Assembly (NCBI GenBank): GCA_011525445.1
Contig: WTGE01000403.1
Coordinates: forward strand, 1-6,682
DNA: 6,682 bases
Direction: 5' to 3'
Origin: Synechococcus sp. CO36386bin_37
GTDB taxonomy: Bacteria; Cyanobacteriota; Cyanobacteriia; PCC-6307; Cyanobiaceae
Both the position numbers and the translations under genes were made by a program. Each line of letters starts with the position of its first letter. Position 1 is the first letter of the stretch. The notes below the pieces were generated by a model that ran no database searches, had not been told where the DNA came from, and saw only the letters and a program-made list of their open reading frames with translations. This document shows, piece after piece, positions 1 to 5,793 of the stretch.

Positions 1-1221
1 GAAGCCCGCGTTGGCGAACTGGAAGCCACTCAGTTCTCCACCACCACCAAGCTGACCGGGAAGGCTGAATTCACCATCGGTGCAACAGCTTACGGCGGAG
101 ACAAAGTGAATCAATTAAAAGATAAAGATGGAGCCTATCTTGGGGACACAGGTACCGTTTTCGCATACCGAACCACACTTAACCTAAACACCAGTTTCAC
201 TGGAAAAGATCTTCTTTATACACGTTTGAGAACTGGTAATTTCAACGACAACACCTTCTCAGGTAAGGGATATACAGGAAAACAGTCACAGATTGAAGCC
301 TCCAAAAGCAGCGCAAACAGCCTTAAAGTCGATAAATTGTGGTATCAATTCCCTCTGGGAAGTGATTTCCAGGTGTTTGCGGGCCCACTGATTGAAAACT
401 ATTACATGCTCGCCGCCACTCCAGGCGTTTATAAGCATGTTTTAAAGCAATTCAAACTTGGGGGGTACTACGGAGCATATGGAGCGAGTACGTCCCCTGG
501 AGCCGGTATCAACTGGATCAGCAACAGAAATTCCAACTTCAGGGATCCGAAATTCAAAGTCAGTGTGAACTATGTCGCTAAAAATGGTTTTAGCAGTGAT
601 CCCAACAATGGTGGCATTGCAACTAACGGATCCAAAGGTAAATTCCTGAGCCAGATCGCTTATGGAACACCGTTCTGGCAAATTTCCGCTGCCTACGCCT
701 ACTCTCAAAGAGGCATGACTGTTGGTGGGGCTGGGACCCCACTCGGAGCATCAACCAAAAACTACGAAGACGCTAATCAATTCAATCTCAATGCGTATTA
801 CCAACCTCTCGAGAGCGGTTGGATTCCAAGTATCAGTGTCGGTTGGAGCATCACAAACTTCAATGGAGACTCCATTGAAGATGGTGATAGAACCCAGGCT
901 CAGGGCTGGCTTGTTGGTCTGAATTGGCAAGACGCCTTCATGCGTGGCAACAGACTTGGATTTGCTGCTGGGCAGCCACAATTTGTCACTGCTCTTAAGG
1001 GGCAAGGTCAAAATGGTGTGGGGTATTCAGATGATGGAAACTATGCCTTCGAGTTGTACTACGACTTTCAAGTTACAGATAACATCACTGTGACTCCAGC
1101 GTTGTTCTATTTAAGTCGTCCCTTCGGTCAAGAGACAGGATCCAGTGCAAAAACAGGGGGAATTGGAGCCGATCAATTTAATACCCTTGGTGGGCTCGTA
1201 CTGACAACCTTTAAATTCTAG
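1..1221 (+). CDS. Iron uptake porin (SLH/OprB-type cyanobacterial outer-membrane porin), 5' part missing
   Basis: The reading frame is open from base 1 to a TAG stop at 1219-1221, giving 406 residues. The GTG at 106 is not the real start, because coding sequence continues upstream of it. The first visible residues (EARVGELEATQFSTTTKL) are the typical linker between the N-terminal SLH/coiled-coil part and the barrel in cyanobacterial porins, so the signal peptide and SLH domain lie outside the window. The rest alternates aromatic and polar residues with many Gly/Asn/Tyr turns, as in an OprB-like beta-barrel. It ends in TTFKF, with the terminal Phe usual for outer-membrane barrel proteins. In this family the SLH domain anchors the outer membrane to peptidoglycan, and cyanobacterial members have been linked to inorganic iron passage. 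The futA-like gene and Fe/2OG oxygenase gene nearby fit that role. Substrate specificity cannot be read from the sequence, so general porin (som-type) function remains possible. Confidence 0.9.
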   Translation, partial: EARVGELEATQFSTTTKLTGKAEFTIGATAYGGDKVNQLKDKDGAYLGDTGTVFAYRTTLNLNTSFTGKDLLYTRLRTGNFNDNTFSGKGYTGKQSQIEASKSSANSLKVDKLWYQFPLGSDFQVFAGPLIENYYMLAATPGVYKHVLKQFKLGGYYGAYGASTSPGAGINWISNRNSNFRDPKFKVSVNYVAKNGFSSDPNNGGIATNGSKGKFLSQIAYGTPFWQISAAYAYSQRGMTVGGAGTPLGASTKNYEDANQFNLNAYYQPLESGWIPSISVGWSITNFNGDSIEDGDRTQAQGWLVGLNWQDAFMRGNRLGFAAGQPQFVTALKGQGQNGVGYSDDGNYAFELYYDFQVTDNITVTPALFYLSRPFGQETGSSAKTGGIGADQFNTLGGLVLTTFKF

Positions 1222-1239
1222 AACTTACATTTTGCTTAG

Positions 1240-1269
1240 AAAAAGGGGAGATTAAGTCTCTCCTTTTTT
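1240..1269 (+). terminator. Rho-independent terminator of the porin gene
   Basis: A 12-bp stem (1240-1251 with 1257-1268, one G:U pair) encloses the 5-nt loop TTAAG and ends in a run of six T on the + strand. It begins 18 bases after the porin stop codon. The A-tract/U-tract geometry is that of an intrinsic terminator. Its right half is also part of a larger inverted repeat shared with the opposing terminator. Confidence 0.8.
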
Positions 1270-1293
1270 GCATTAAAAAGGAGCGACTTAATC
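1250..1293. repeat. Long nested inverted repeat between the convergent porin and small secreted gene
   Basis: Bases 1250-1268 pair with 1275-1293 at 18 of 19 positions (the only mismatch is T1259/C1284), with a 6-nt loop TGCATT. The core is GATTAAGTC, then one mismatched base, then CTCCTTTTT, read the same way on both strands. It overlaps both the + strand terminator (1240-1269) and the weaker - strand terminator (1275-1301), so the three hairpins cannot all form at once. It probably acts as a bidirectional terminator. Confidence 0.75.
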
Positions 1294-1301
1294 CACTCCT
1301 T
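1275..1301 (-). terminator. Probable rho-independent terminator of the small secreted-protein gene
   Basis: On the - strand a 6-bp stem, AAGGAG with CTCCTT (bases 1296-1301 and 1278-1283), encloses a 12-nt loop and runs straight into five T (complement of 1275-1279). It lies about 40 bases past the stop codon of the small gene. The stem alone is weak. The larger hairpin at 1250-1293 probably strengthens it. Confidence 0.5.
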
Positions 1302-1339
1302 AAAATTATTGAACAAACAAGGATACTTAGATCAGCTCT

Positions 1340-1579
1340 TTACCAACAGTTCTCACCTTCACCGATAGGGATACAAATATCGTTATCAGCGGCTTCTTTA
1401 GCCGCTGCTTTTGCGTCTGAGTCCTTTTTCGCTTCGGCATCGAGATCCTGATCTGTCGACCACTCCTGAAGACCTCCTTTGACGTCTTGATCAGCAAGAG
1501 CAGGTTCTACAGCCACAATGTGAGGTGACAAAGTAGCCGCACTGGCAAGAAAAATTGATAGGACCGTGGTCTTTTTCAT
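1340..1579 (-). CDS. Small secreted/periplasmic protein of unknown function, two C-terminal cysteines
   Basis: This gene encodes 79 residues from the ATG at 1577-1579. An in-frame GTG five codons upstream (1592-1594) would add MCLNL and is less likely, because the ATG gives a clean signal peptide: Lys-Lys at residues 2-3, a hydrophobic stretch at about 5-24, and a probable cleavage site ALA|DQ after residue 29. The mature part of about 50 residues is acidic/Ala/Lys-rich and probably helical (about 43-66). It ends in DICIPIGEGENCW, with Cys69 and Cys78 close enough for a disulfide or a metal site. No known domain is recognised. It lies 66 bases downstream of the oxygenase gene on the same strand and may be co-transcribed with it. 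Its place between a porin gene and iron genes suggests, but does not prove, an envelope role tied to iron. The signal peptide, stop codon and a downstream terminator argue that it is a real gene. Confidence 0.72.
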   Translation of the reverse strand: MKKTTVLSIFLASAATLSPHIVAVEPALADQDVKGGLQEWSTDQDLDAEAKKDSDAKAAAKEAADNDICIPIGEGENCW

Positions 1580-1623
1580 CAAATTTAAACACACTTTTTT
1601 ATCTTAACTAAGCAATGGCGATT

Positions 1624-1645
1624 CCATGAATCTTTTTATACATGG
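1624..1645. repeat. Short inverted repeat CCATG-N12-CATGG upstream of the small secreted gene
   Basis: CCATG at 1624-1628 and CATGG at 1641-1645 flank a 12-nt A/T-rich spacer. On the - strand that spacer contains TATAAA (complement of 1635-1640), a possible -10 element about 55 bases ahead of the ATG. No convincing -35 is visible. It could be an operator around a promoter or a weak hairpin after the oxygenase stop codon (1646-1648). There is no T-run, so it is not a terminator. Confidence 0.3.
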
Positions 1646-2308
1646 CTAACTACCTAAACGTCGTAACAGGTTGGTGTAAGCCAAGAAAATCAAATCCAAT
1701 TCCTCACTCCGTCCATGTTGAGCCAACATAGCCTTCGCTCCACTTTCGAGCTGAAACAAACAAAGCCTGTCCTCTTCACTCTTAACATAACTTTCGATCC
1801 ATCCCACACAAACGATACGAAGACCCTCCGAGACTGTGCAGACACGATGAAGTGACGTACTGGGGTAAATCACAATCTCTCCCTGATGAAGTTTAATGGG
1901 ATATGTATCAGAGAGACTATCGATCTCCAACTCACCGCCTCCATAGTTTTTGTGATCTGTCAATGAAAGAGTGAAGGATAAATCACTTCTCCCACTACTC
2001 ATATAGGCATTATCTACATGTGATTCATAACCACCACCCGATTCTGTCTTGGAGATATACAAACGATGCAATTTGCGAGGCAGACAGAAACTCTTCACCA
2101 CTGGACTCTGCCACATTGCCTGTTCAACCTGACGATGAATGCGAAGCCTAAGCTCACTGTCATAGCGAATCTGACAATTTCTCTTCCCACTCTGAGCGTG
2201 ACTTCCAGCTGTTAAAACACCATCTTGCCACTCAGCTTCAAGAGCAAGTTGTTGCAGCAAATGTTCGCAAGTGTCTTGATCAAAAAGTTGCAGTCGGAGA
2301 TAGTTCAT
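1646..2308 (-). CDS. Fe(II)/2-oxoglutarate-dependent oxygenase, PiuC/YbiX (PKHD hydroxylase) family
   Basis: The product is 220 residues, close to the usual 220-230 for PiuC/YbiX proteins. It has the family's double-stranded beta-helix core. The iron ligands are visible as HVD (His97, Asp99) and the distal His154 in SLHRV, with Arg164 in RIVCVGWIES placed to bind the 2-oxoglutarate carboxylate. Family landmarks include RLYISK at 82-87, RSDLSFTLSL at 107-116, GGGELEI at 123-129 and IYPSTSLHRV at 147-156. The C-terminal third is helical (about 172-220). It lacks a signal peptide, so it acts in the cytoplasm. Members oxidise an unknown, probably protein or siderophore-related, substrate using O2, Fe(II) and 2-oxoglutarate. 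In proteobacteria piuC lies beside TonB-dependent iron receptor genes. Here it diverges from a futA-like gene and precedes a small secreted-protein gene, repeating the iron link. The ATG at 2306-2308 has no strong Shine-Dalgarno. The substrate cannot be inferred. Confidence 0.88.
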   Translation of the reverse strand: MNYLRLQLFDQDTCEHLLQQLALEAEWQDGVLTAGSHAQSGKRNCQIRYDSELRLRIHRQVEQAMWQSPVVKSFCLPRKLHRLYISKTESGGGYESHVDNAYMSSGRSDLSFTLSLTDHKNYGGGELEIDSLSDTYPIKLHQGEIVIYPSTSLHRVCTVSEGLRIVCVGWIESYVKSEEDRLCLFQLESGAKAMLAQHGRSEELDLIFLAYTNLLRRLGS

Positions 2309-2338
2309 TGTTCGGTCTTAACTGACGGGTACGGACAC

Positions 2339-2353
2339 TTGTCTCTGTGACAA
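2339..2353. promoter_or_regulatory. Inverted repeat TTGTC-N5-GACAA in the oxygenase/futA divergent region
   Basis: This is a perfect 5+5 bp dyad with a 5-base spacer, located midway between two divergent iron-related genes. The right arm, read on the - strand, gives TTGTCA, one base from a -35 consensus, 40 bases ahead of the oxygenase ATG. No good -10 follows it. The symmetry fits a dimeric regulator, but it does not match the standard Fur consensus, so the binding protein is unknown. Confidence 0.35.
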
Positions 2354-2363
2354 ATGATTCATC
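2354..2363. promoter_or_regulatory. ATGATTCAT dyad overlapping the putative -35 of futA; weak Fur-box candidate
   Basis: ATGA-T-TCAT (2354-2362) is a 4+4 bp dyad with a 1-base centre and resembles the core ATGATNNTCAT-type symmetry of Fur boxes only loosely. It overlaps the -35 position (2358-2363, TTCATC) that corresponds to the TATAAT at 2381. Fur repression there would be expected for a ferric-iron binding protein gene. The match is poor and the call tentative. Confidence 0.25.
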
Positions 2364-2380
2364 GAGATCACGAGAGGTTT

Positions 2381-2386
2381 TATAAT
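2381..2386 (+). promoter_or_regulatory. TATAAT -10 element of the futA-like gene
   Basis: This is a perfect sigma70-type -10 hexamer, 21 bases before the ATG at 2408. The -35 at 17-bp spacing is weak (TTCATC), which suggests an activator-dependent or repressor-controlled promoter. Transcription would start near 2392-2394, giving a leader of about 15 nt. That start lies downstream of the alternative ATG at 2354, which supports the 2408 start codon. Confidence 0.6.
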
Positions 2387-2407
2387 AAAAGGTGCTCCTT
2401 TAAGACG

Positions 2408-3412
2408 ATGAAACCGCTTCTCTTTCTTACATATTTTGTTCCATTTTCATTGTTCACGCCGGTGTTGGCCAGCGAGGAAGTAAGGGTGTATTCCGGACGT
2501 CATTACAACACCGACCGAAAAATTTACAAAAAATTCTCAGATCAAACTGGAATCAAAGTGCGACTGGTTGAAGCTTCAGGTATTTCTCTGGTCCAACGTC
2601 TCAAAAGTGAAGGGAAAAACACGAAAGCCGATGTGATCATTCTTGTTGATGCCGCAAGAATTAATAACGGTGCAAATGCAGGGTTATTTGGCTCCATCAA
2701 CTCTTCTACCTTGAATCAATCTGTTCCCGCTCGCTATCGAGACCCCAAAAAAAGATGGTACGGATTAACACGACGTGTGAGAGCCATTATTGTTAACTCA
2801 GCTATCGTTTCACCATCATCAGTTACATCTTATTCACAACTGGCCAATCCATCCCTTAAGGGGAAAGTCTGCCTGAGAAAAAGGAAGAATGTCTACAACC
2901 AATCCCTTGTTGCAGACCAGCTAGCGCTGAACGGTCAAACCAAAACCAAAGCATGGTTGAAAGGACTCACGAACAATGTCACCCAGCCCTATTTCAGCGG
3001 AGACATTGGCCTGATTCGTGCTGTTGCCCAAGGAAAATGCGGAGTTGGAATTGTGAATCATTACTATCTGGCCAGAATGAGAGCTGGCGTGAATGGCAAA
3101 AACGATCAAGCATTGGCAAACAAAGTCAAAATTGTGATGCCAAAGCCCGCGCACGTGAACATCAGCGCTGCAGCCGTATCGCGCTACTCAAAGAACAAAC
3201 AGAATGCTGTGAAATTGATTGAATTTCTTGCTTCACCACAGGGAAGCGCAGGTCTTGCCAGGCCAACCTATGAATTCCCACTCAAGGGAGTTGGAGGATC
3301 CAGCTATCTCAAAGGAATGACCAAATTCACTCCCGATCGGGTTACCGTCTCAGAACTCAGTCGCTACAACAAACAAGCTATACAACTCATGACCGAAGCT
3401 GGATGGAAATAA
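2408..3412 (+). CDS. futA: Ferric-iron ABC transporter substrate-binding protein (FutA/IdiA family)
   Basis: The product is 334 residues from the ATG at 2408. An in-frame ATG at 2354 would add 18 charged residues ahead of the signal peptide and lies upstream of the likely transcription start. Residues 1-21 form a Sec-type signal peptide cut after PVLA, with no twin-arginine motif. The mature protein has the two-lobed periplasmic binding fold of the FbpA/FutA type. It opens with VYSGRHYNTD (27-36), a FutA signature in which His32/Tyr33 sit at the metal site. Further tyrosines at the usual ligand positions are Tyr163 in NVYNQSLVA and Tyr219-Tyr220 in NHYYLARM. It would bind Fe(III), or sometimes Fe(II), in the periplasm and hand it to a FutB/FutC-type importer, which is not encoded in this window. 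IdiA proteins of cyanobacteria also have a role in protecting photosystem II under iron limitation. The divergent oxygenase gene and nearby porin gene support iron use. Its 3' end overlaps the convergent ubiD gene by 26 bp. Confidence 0.92.
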   Translation: MKPLLFLTYFVPFSLFTPVLASEEVRVYSGRHYNTDRKIYKKFSDQTGIKVRLVEASGISLVQRLKSEGKNTKADVIILVDAARINNGANAGLFGSINSSTLNQSVPARYRDPKKRWYGLTRRVRAIIVNSAIVSPSSVTSYSQLANPSLKGKVCLRKRKNVYNQSLVADQLALNGQTKTKAWLKGLTNNVTQPYFSGDIGLIRAVAQGKCGVGIVNHYYLARMRAGVNGKNDQALANKVKIVMPKPAHVNISAAAVSRYSKNKQNAVKLIEFLASPQGSAGLARPTYEFPLKGVGGSSYLKGMTKFTPDRVTVSELSRYNKQAIQLMTEAGWK

Positions 3413-4946
3413 GTTTATCAAGAACGTAACCAAACAGTTCAGGATTCGGCTCAGCATGATCCAGATCAGAGAGCCCAAGTTCCTCGAGCCGATCATTCAC
3501 CCTTTGCTCCAAGTCAGCAGGTCGGCTCAGAGGTTCCCCCCATTCATGATTTTTTTCAGGTCCAATCTTTGTCGTCGCATCTACCGCCATGCGACCTCCT
3601 AATCCAAGTTGCTCGCTCGCGAAATCAAGAGTATCGAAAGGTGTATTTTCCAAAACGAATAAGTCTCTCTGTGGATCCACTTGTGCAGCGATAGCCCACA
3701 CCACTTGGCGTGGATCACGCACATTGATCTTTTCATCCACCACAACGACAAATTTGGTGTAAGTGAATTGTGGAAGCGCGCTCCAAAAAGCCATGGCAGC
3801 ACGTTTAGCCTGGCCTGGATAAGCTTTGTCGATGGAAATAACAGCTAACTTGTAACTCAACGCCTCCATTGGGAGGAAAAAATCTCTGATTTCAGGAATT
3901 TGTTGACGGAGAATTGGTGTATAAATTCTGTTCAGCGCAATCGCCAACATCGCTTCCTCCTTCGGTGGCCTGCCACTGAACGTGGTGAGAAAGATGGGGG
4001 ACCGCCGTTGAGTCATGCAGTGGAACCGCACCAACGGTGAATCCTCCACCCCTCCATAGAACCCCATGTGATCCCCAAAGGGACCATCCGGGCTCACTTC
4101 ACCTGGTGTGATTGTTCCCTCCAAAACCACCTCACTGGAACTGGGAACTTGCAAATCAAGGGTTTTACAGGGTGTAAGGCGCACTCCTTCTCCCGCATAA
4201 ATCCCTGCAAACAGCCACTCACTAAGTTGTACGGGGATCGGTGTTGCAGCAGCCATCACCAGTAGGGGATGCACTCCAATCGCCACCGCAACTTCCAATT
4301 TCTGCCCCATAGCGGCCGCCTTACGCAGGTGACGTGCCCCACCTCGAACGCTCAGCCAGTGGACCGTCATGGTGTTGATCGATTGGCGCTGAAGCCTGTA
4401 GACACCAACATTGGGCACTCCGGTTTCAGGGTCTTTTGTGATCACCAGGCCTAACGTGATAACCCCGGCTGCGTCACCTGGCCAGGGACGAATTAAAGGG
4501 ATCTGATCAAGGTTGACATCGTCTCCCCGAAACACCTGCTGGCGACAAGCTGGAGTGAGGTCACGGTCCGGCCTCGCCTTCACCAGATCCCAGAACACCC
4601 TGGCAAATTGCTTGGTTTCCTCGAGACCTTTTGGAGGCCTCGGCTGCTGAAGAATAGCCAGCCTGGAACCGAGCTCCTCGAGCTGCTCAGCCCGCTCCAG
4701 ACCCATGCTCCACACCACACGCTCCACCGTGCCAAGCGTGTTGACGGCCACAGGCATGCTGGAGCCGATCACGTTCTCGAATAACAGAGCAGGACCGCCT
4801 GCAGCAAGAACCCGATCAGCGATCGCTGCAAGCTCGAGATCGGGATCAACGGGCGCTGTGATCCGACGCAGCTGGCCACGCTCATCGAGCAACTTGAGAA
4901 AGTCCCTCAGATCTCGCGTTCCAGGGCCGGGACCAAACAAAGCCAT
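3387..4946 (-). CDS. ubiD: UbiD-family prenylated-FMN-dependent decarboxylase (4-hydroxy-3-polyprenylbenzoate decarboxylase)
   Basis: The product is 519 residues from the ATG at 4944-4946 (start MALFGPGPGTRDLRDFL). A TTG nine codons upstream (4973) is possible but less likely. Length is near the roughly 500 residues of E. coli UbiD. UbiD landmarks are clear: NVGVYRLQ (179-186), HWLSVRGGARH (196-206), SSEVVLEG (270-277, with the metal-binding Glu276), and GEVSPDGPFGDHMGFY (282-297), which holds the acidic active-site residues next to prFMN. A C-terminal part carries KIGPE and HEWG. The enzyme removes the carboxyl group from a prenylated 4-hydroxybenzoate using prFMN made by UbiX. In cyanobacteria the Synechocystis homologue is required for plastoquinone synthesis, so that is the likely role here. 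No prenyltransferase or UbiX gene is adjacent. The last codons overlap the futA-like gene, leaving no room for a terminator between them. Another UbiD-clan aryl decarboxylase activity cannot be excluded. Confidence 0.9.
   Translation of the reverse strand: MALFGPGPGTRDLRDFLKLLDERGQLRRITAPVDPDLELAAIADRVLAAGGPALLFENVIGSSMPVAVNTLGTVERVVWSMGLERAEQLEELGSRLAILQQPRPPKGLEETKQFARVFWDLVKARPDRDLTPACRQQVFRGDDVNLDQIPLIRPWPGDAAGVITLGLVITKDPETGVPNVGVYRLQRQSINTMTVHWLSVRGGARHLRKAAAMGQKLEVAVAIGVHPLLVMAAATPIPVQLSEWLFAGIYAGEGVRLTPCKTLDLQVPSSSEVVLEGTITPGEVSPDGPFGDHMGFYGGVEDSPLVRFHCMTQRRSPIFLTTFSGRPPKEEAMLAIALNRIYTPILRQQIPEIRDFFLPMEALSYKLAVISIDKAYPGQAKRAAMAFWSALPQFTYTKFVVVVDEKINVRDPRQVVWAIAAQVDPQRDLFVLENTPFDTLDFASEQLGLGGRMAVDATTKIGPEKNHEWGEPLSRPADLEQRVNDRLEELGLSDLDHAEPNPELFGYVLDKLISIQLRS
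4817..4828. repeat. 12-bp palindrome CAGCGATCGCTG containing a HIP1 octamer
   Basis: The octamer GCGATCGC (HIP1) lies at 4819-4826 and extends to a perfect 12-bp palindrome within the ubiD coding region. HIP1 is a highly repeated motif in many freshwater and filamentous cyanobacteria but is sparse in marine picocyanobacteria. Only this one copy was noticed in the window. Confidence 0.6.
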
Positions 4947-5011
4947 GGAGCTATCAGGGTGTGCAGGAAGCAATCTGGTTACTGTGACGCACGCTGATCG
5001 AGATCGTGGCC

Positions 5012-5752
5012 ATGAAGGTGTCCTATTTCCATGTGGCTGCTGAAGTGCCAGACCACATCAAGGGTCCAGAAGGTCCCGATGCCGCCGTCGTCATCGACGT
5101 ACTGCGCGCTACCACGACCATCGCCTGGGCTCTGCACAATGGCGCCGAGGCAATTCAAACCTTCGCTGATCTCGATGAACTGCGAGCTCAGGCCCAATCC
5201 TGGCCGGAAGCAAAGCGTCTGCTAGTGGGCGAACGCGGTGGAAGCAAGCTCGAGGGTTTTGATCTGGGCAACTCCCCCGTCGCTGTTGTCTCTGAAACCG
5301 TTCGTGGAAAGCGACTGTTCATGAGCACCACCAATGGCACACGTTCACTGCACAAAGTCCGTGAGGTGGCCTGTGTGCTCACAGTGGCTCTGCCAAACCG
5401 TGAAGCCGTCGCCCAGCAGCTCATCAGCGATCAACCCAACCAAATCTGGATGGTGGGAAGTGGCTGGGAAGGAACATATTCCCTGGAGGATTCGCTGGCA
5501 GCCGGAGCACTTGCCGCCTCACTGGTTGCAGCAGGTGCCAGTGTTGCCAACGATGAAATGCAGGCTGCCCTCGCGCTCTGGGCTCAGTGGAAGCATGATC
5601 CAGAAGCTTGCTTACGTCTTGCTTCCCATGGCCAGCGCCTGATCAGATTGGGTGATCATGACGCCGATTTCCAGTGTTGTGCTGGCCTGGATCAGATTTC
5701 AATCGTGCCGACGCAGGCGGAACCGGGTGTACTTCGTGGTGTGAGCAGGTAG
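5012..5752 (+). CDS. comB: ComB-like 2-phosphosulfolactate phosphatase family protein
   Basis: The product is 246 residues from the ATG at 5012. A GTG two codons upstream (5006) is in frame, but MKVSYFHV matches the usual start of the family. Length fits ComB (about 240). Signature stretches are [17 protein letters not shown] (25-41), [17 protein letters not shown] (73-89), MSTTNGT (104-110) and [15 protein letters not shown] (151-165). ComB is a Mg2+-dependent phosphatase that converts (2R)-phosphosulfolactate to sulfolactate, characterised in coenzyme M synthesis in methanogens. Cyanobacteria do not make coenzyme M by any known route, so the physiological substrate here is open: sulfolactate as a sulfonate metabolite, or another phosphoester. 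It has no signal peptide and is cytoplasmic. It diverges from ubiD across 65 bp, in which I found no convincing promoter hexamers, and is followed by a Nit-type amidase gene after 41 bp, probably in one operon. Confidence 0.88.
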   Translation: MKVSYFHVAAEVPDHIKGPEGPDAAVVIDVLRATTTIAWALHNGAEAIQTFADLDELRAQAQSWPEAKRLLVGERGGSKLEGFDLGNSPVAVVSETVRGKRLFMSTTNGTRSLHKVREVACVLTVALPNREAVAQQLISDQPNQIWMVGSGWEGTYSLEDSLAAGALAASLVAAGASVANDEMQAALALWAQWKHDPEACLRLASHGQRLIRLGDHDADFQCCAGLDQISIVPTQAEPGVLRGVSR

Positions 5753-5757
5753 CCGCA

Positions 5758-5770
5758 TGGCTGTGAGCCA
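5758..5770. repeat. Small hairpin TGGCT-GTG-AGCCA between comB and the amidase gene
   Basis: This is a perfect 5-bp stem with a 3-nt loop, starting 6 bases after the comB stop codon. It has no following T-run, so it is unlikely to terminate transcription. It could slightly affect mRNA stability in the comB-amidase spacer, or be chance. Confidence 0.25.
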
Positions 5771-5793
5771 ATACCATTTGCGCATCAGACAGG

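Noticed and set aside
442..1011. Two - strand open frames (442-708 and 751-1011) opposite the porin gene.
   Set aside because: Their products show no domain or signal peptide, and the + strand carries a continuous porin reading frame.
106..1221. Taking the GTG at 106 as the start of the porin gene.
   Set aside because: The same frame is open to base 1 and encodes the conserved linker of cyanobacterial porins, so the gene is truncated by the window edge.
1624..1645. The CCATG/CATGG hairpin as a terminator of the oxygenase gene.
   Set aside because: The stem is only 5 bp with a 12-nt loop, and no T-run follows on the - strand.
2346..2372. TGTGA (2346-2350) and TCACG (2368-2372) as halves of a Crp-type site.
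   Set aside because: The halves are 17 bases apart instead of the usual 6, so they cannot form a standard Crp-family site.
4705..5043. A 112-codon + strand open frame opposite the start of ubiD.
   Set aside because: It is antisense to well-supported ubiD codons, its product is Arg/Ser/Pro-rich with no recognisable domain, and it runs into the comB start region. It is a shadow frame.
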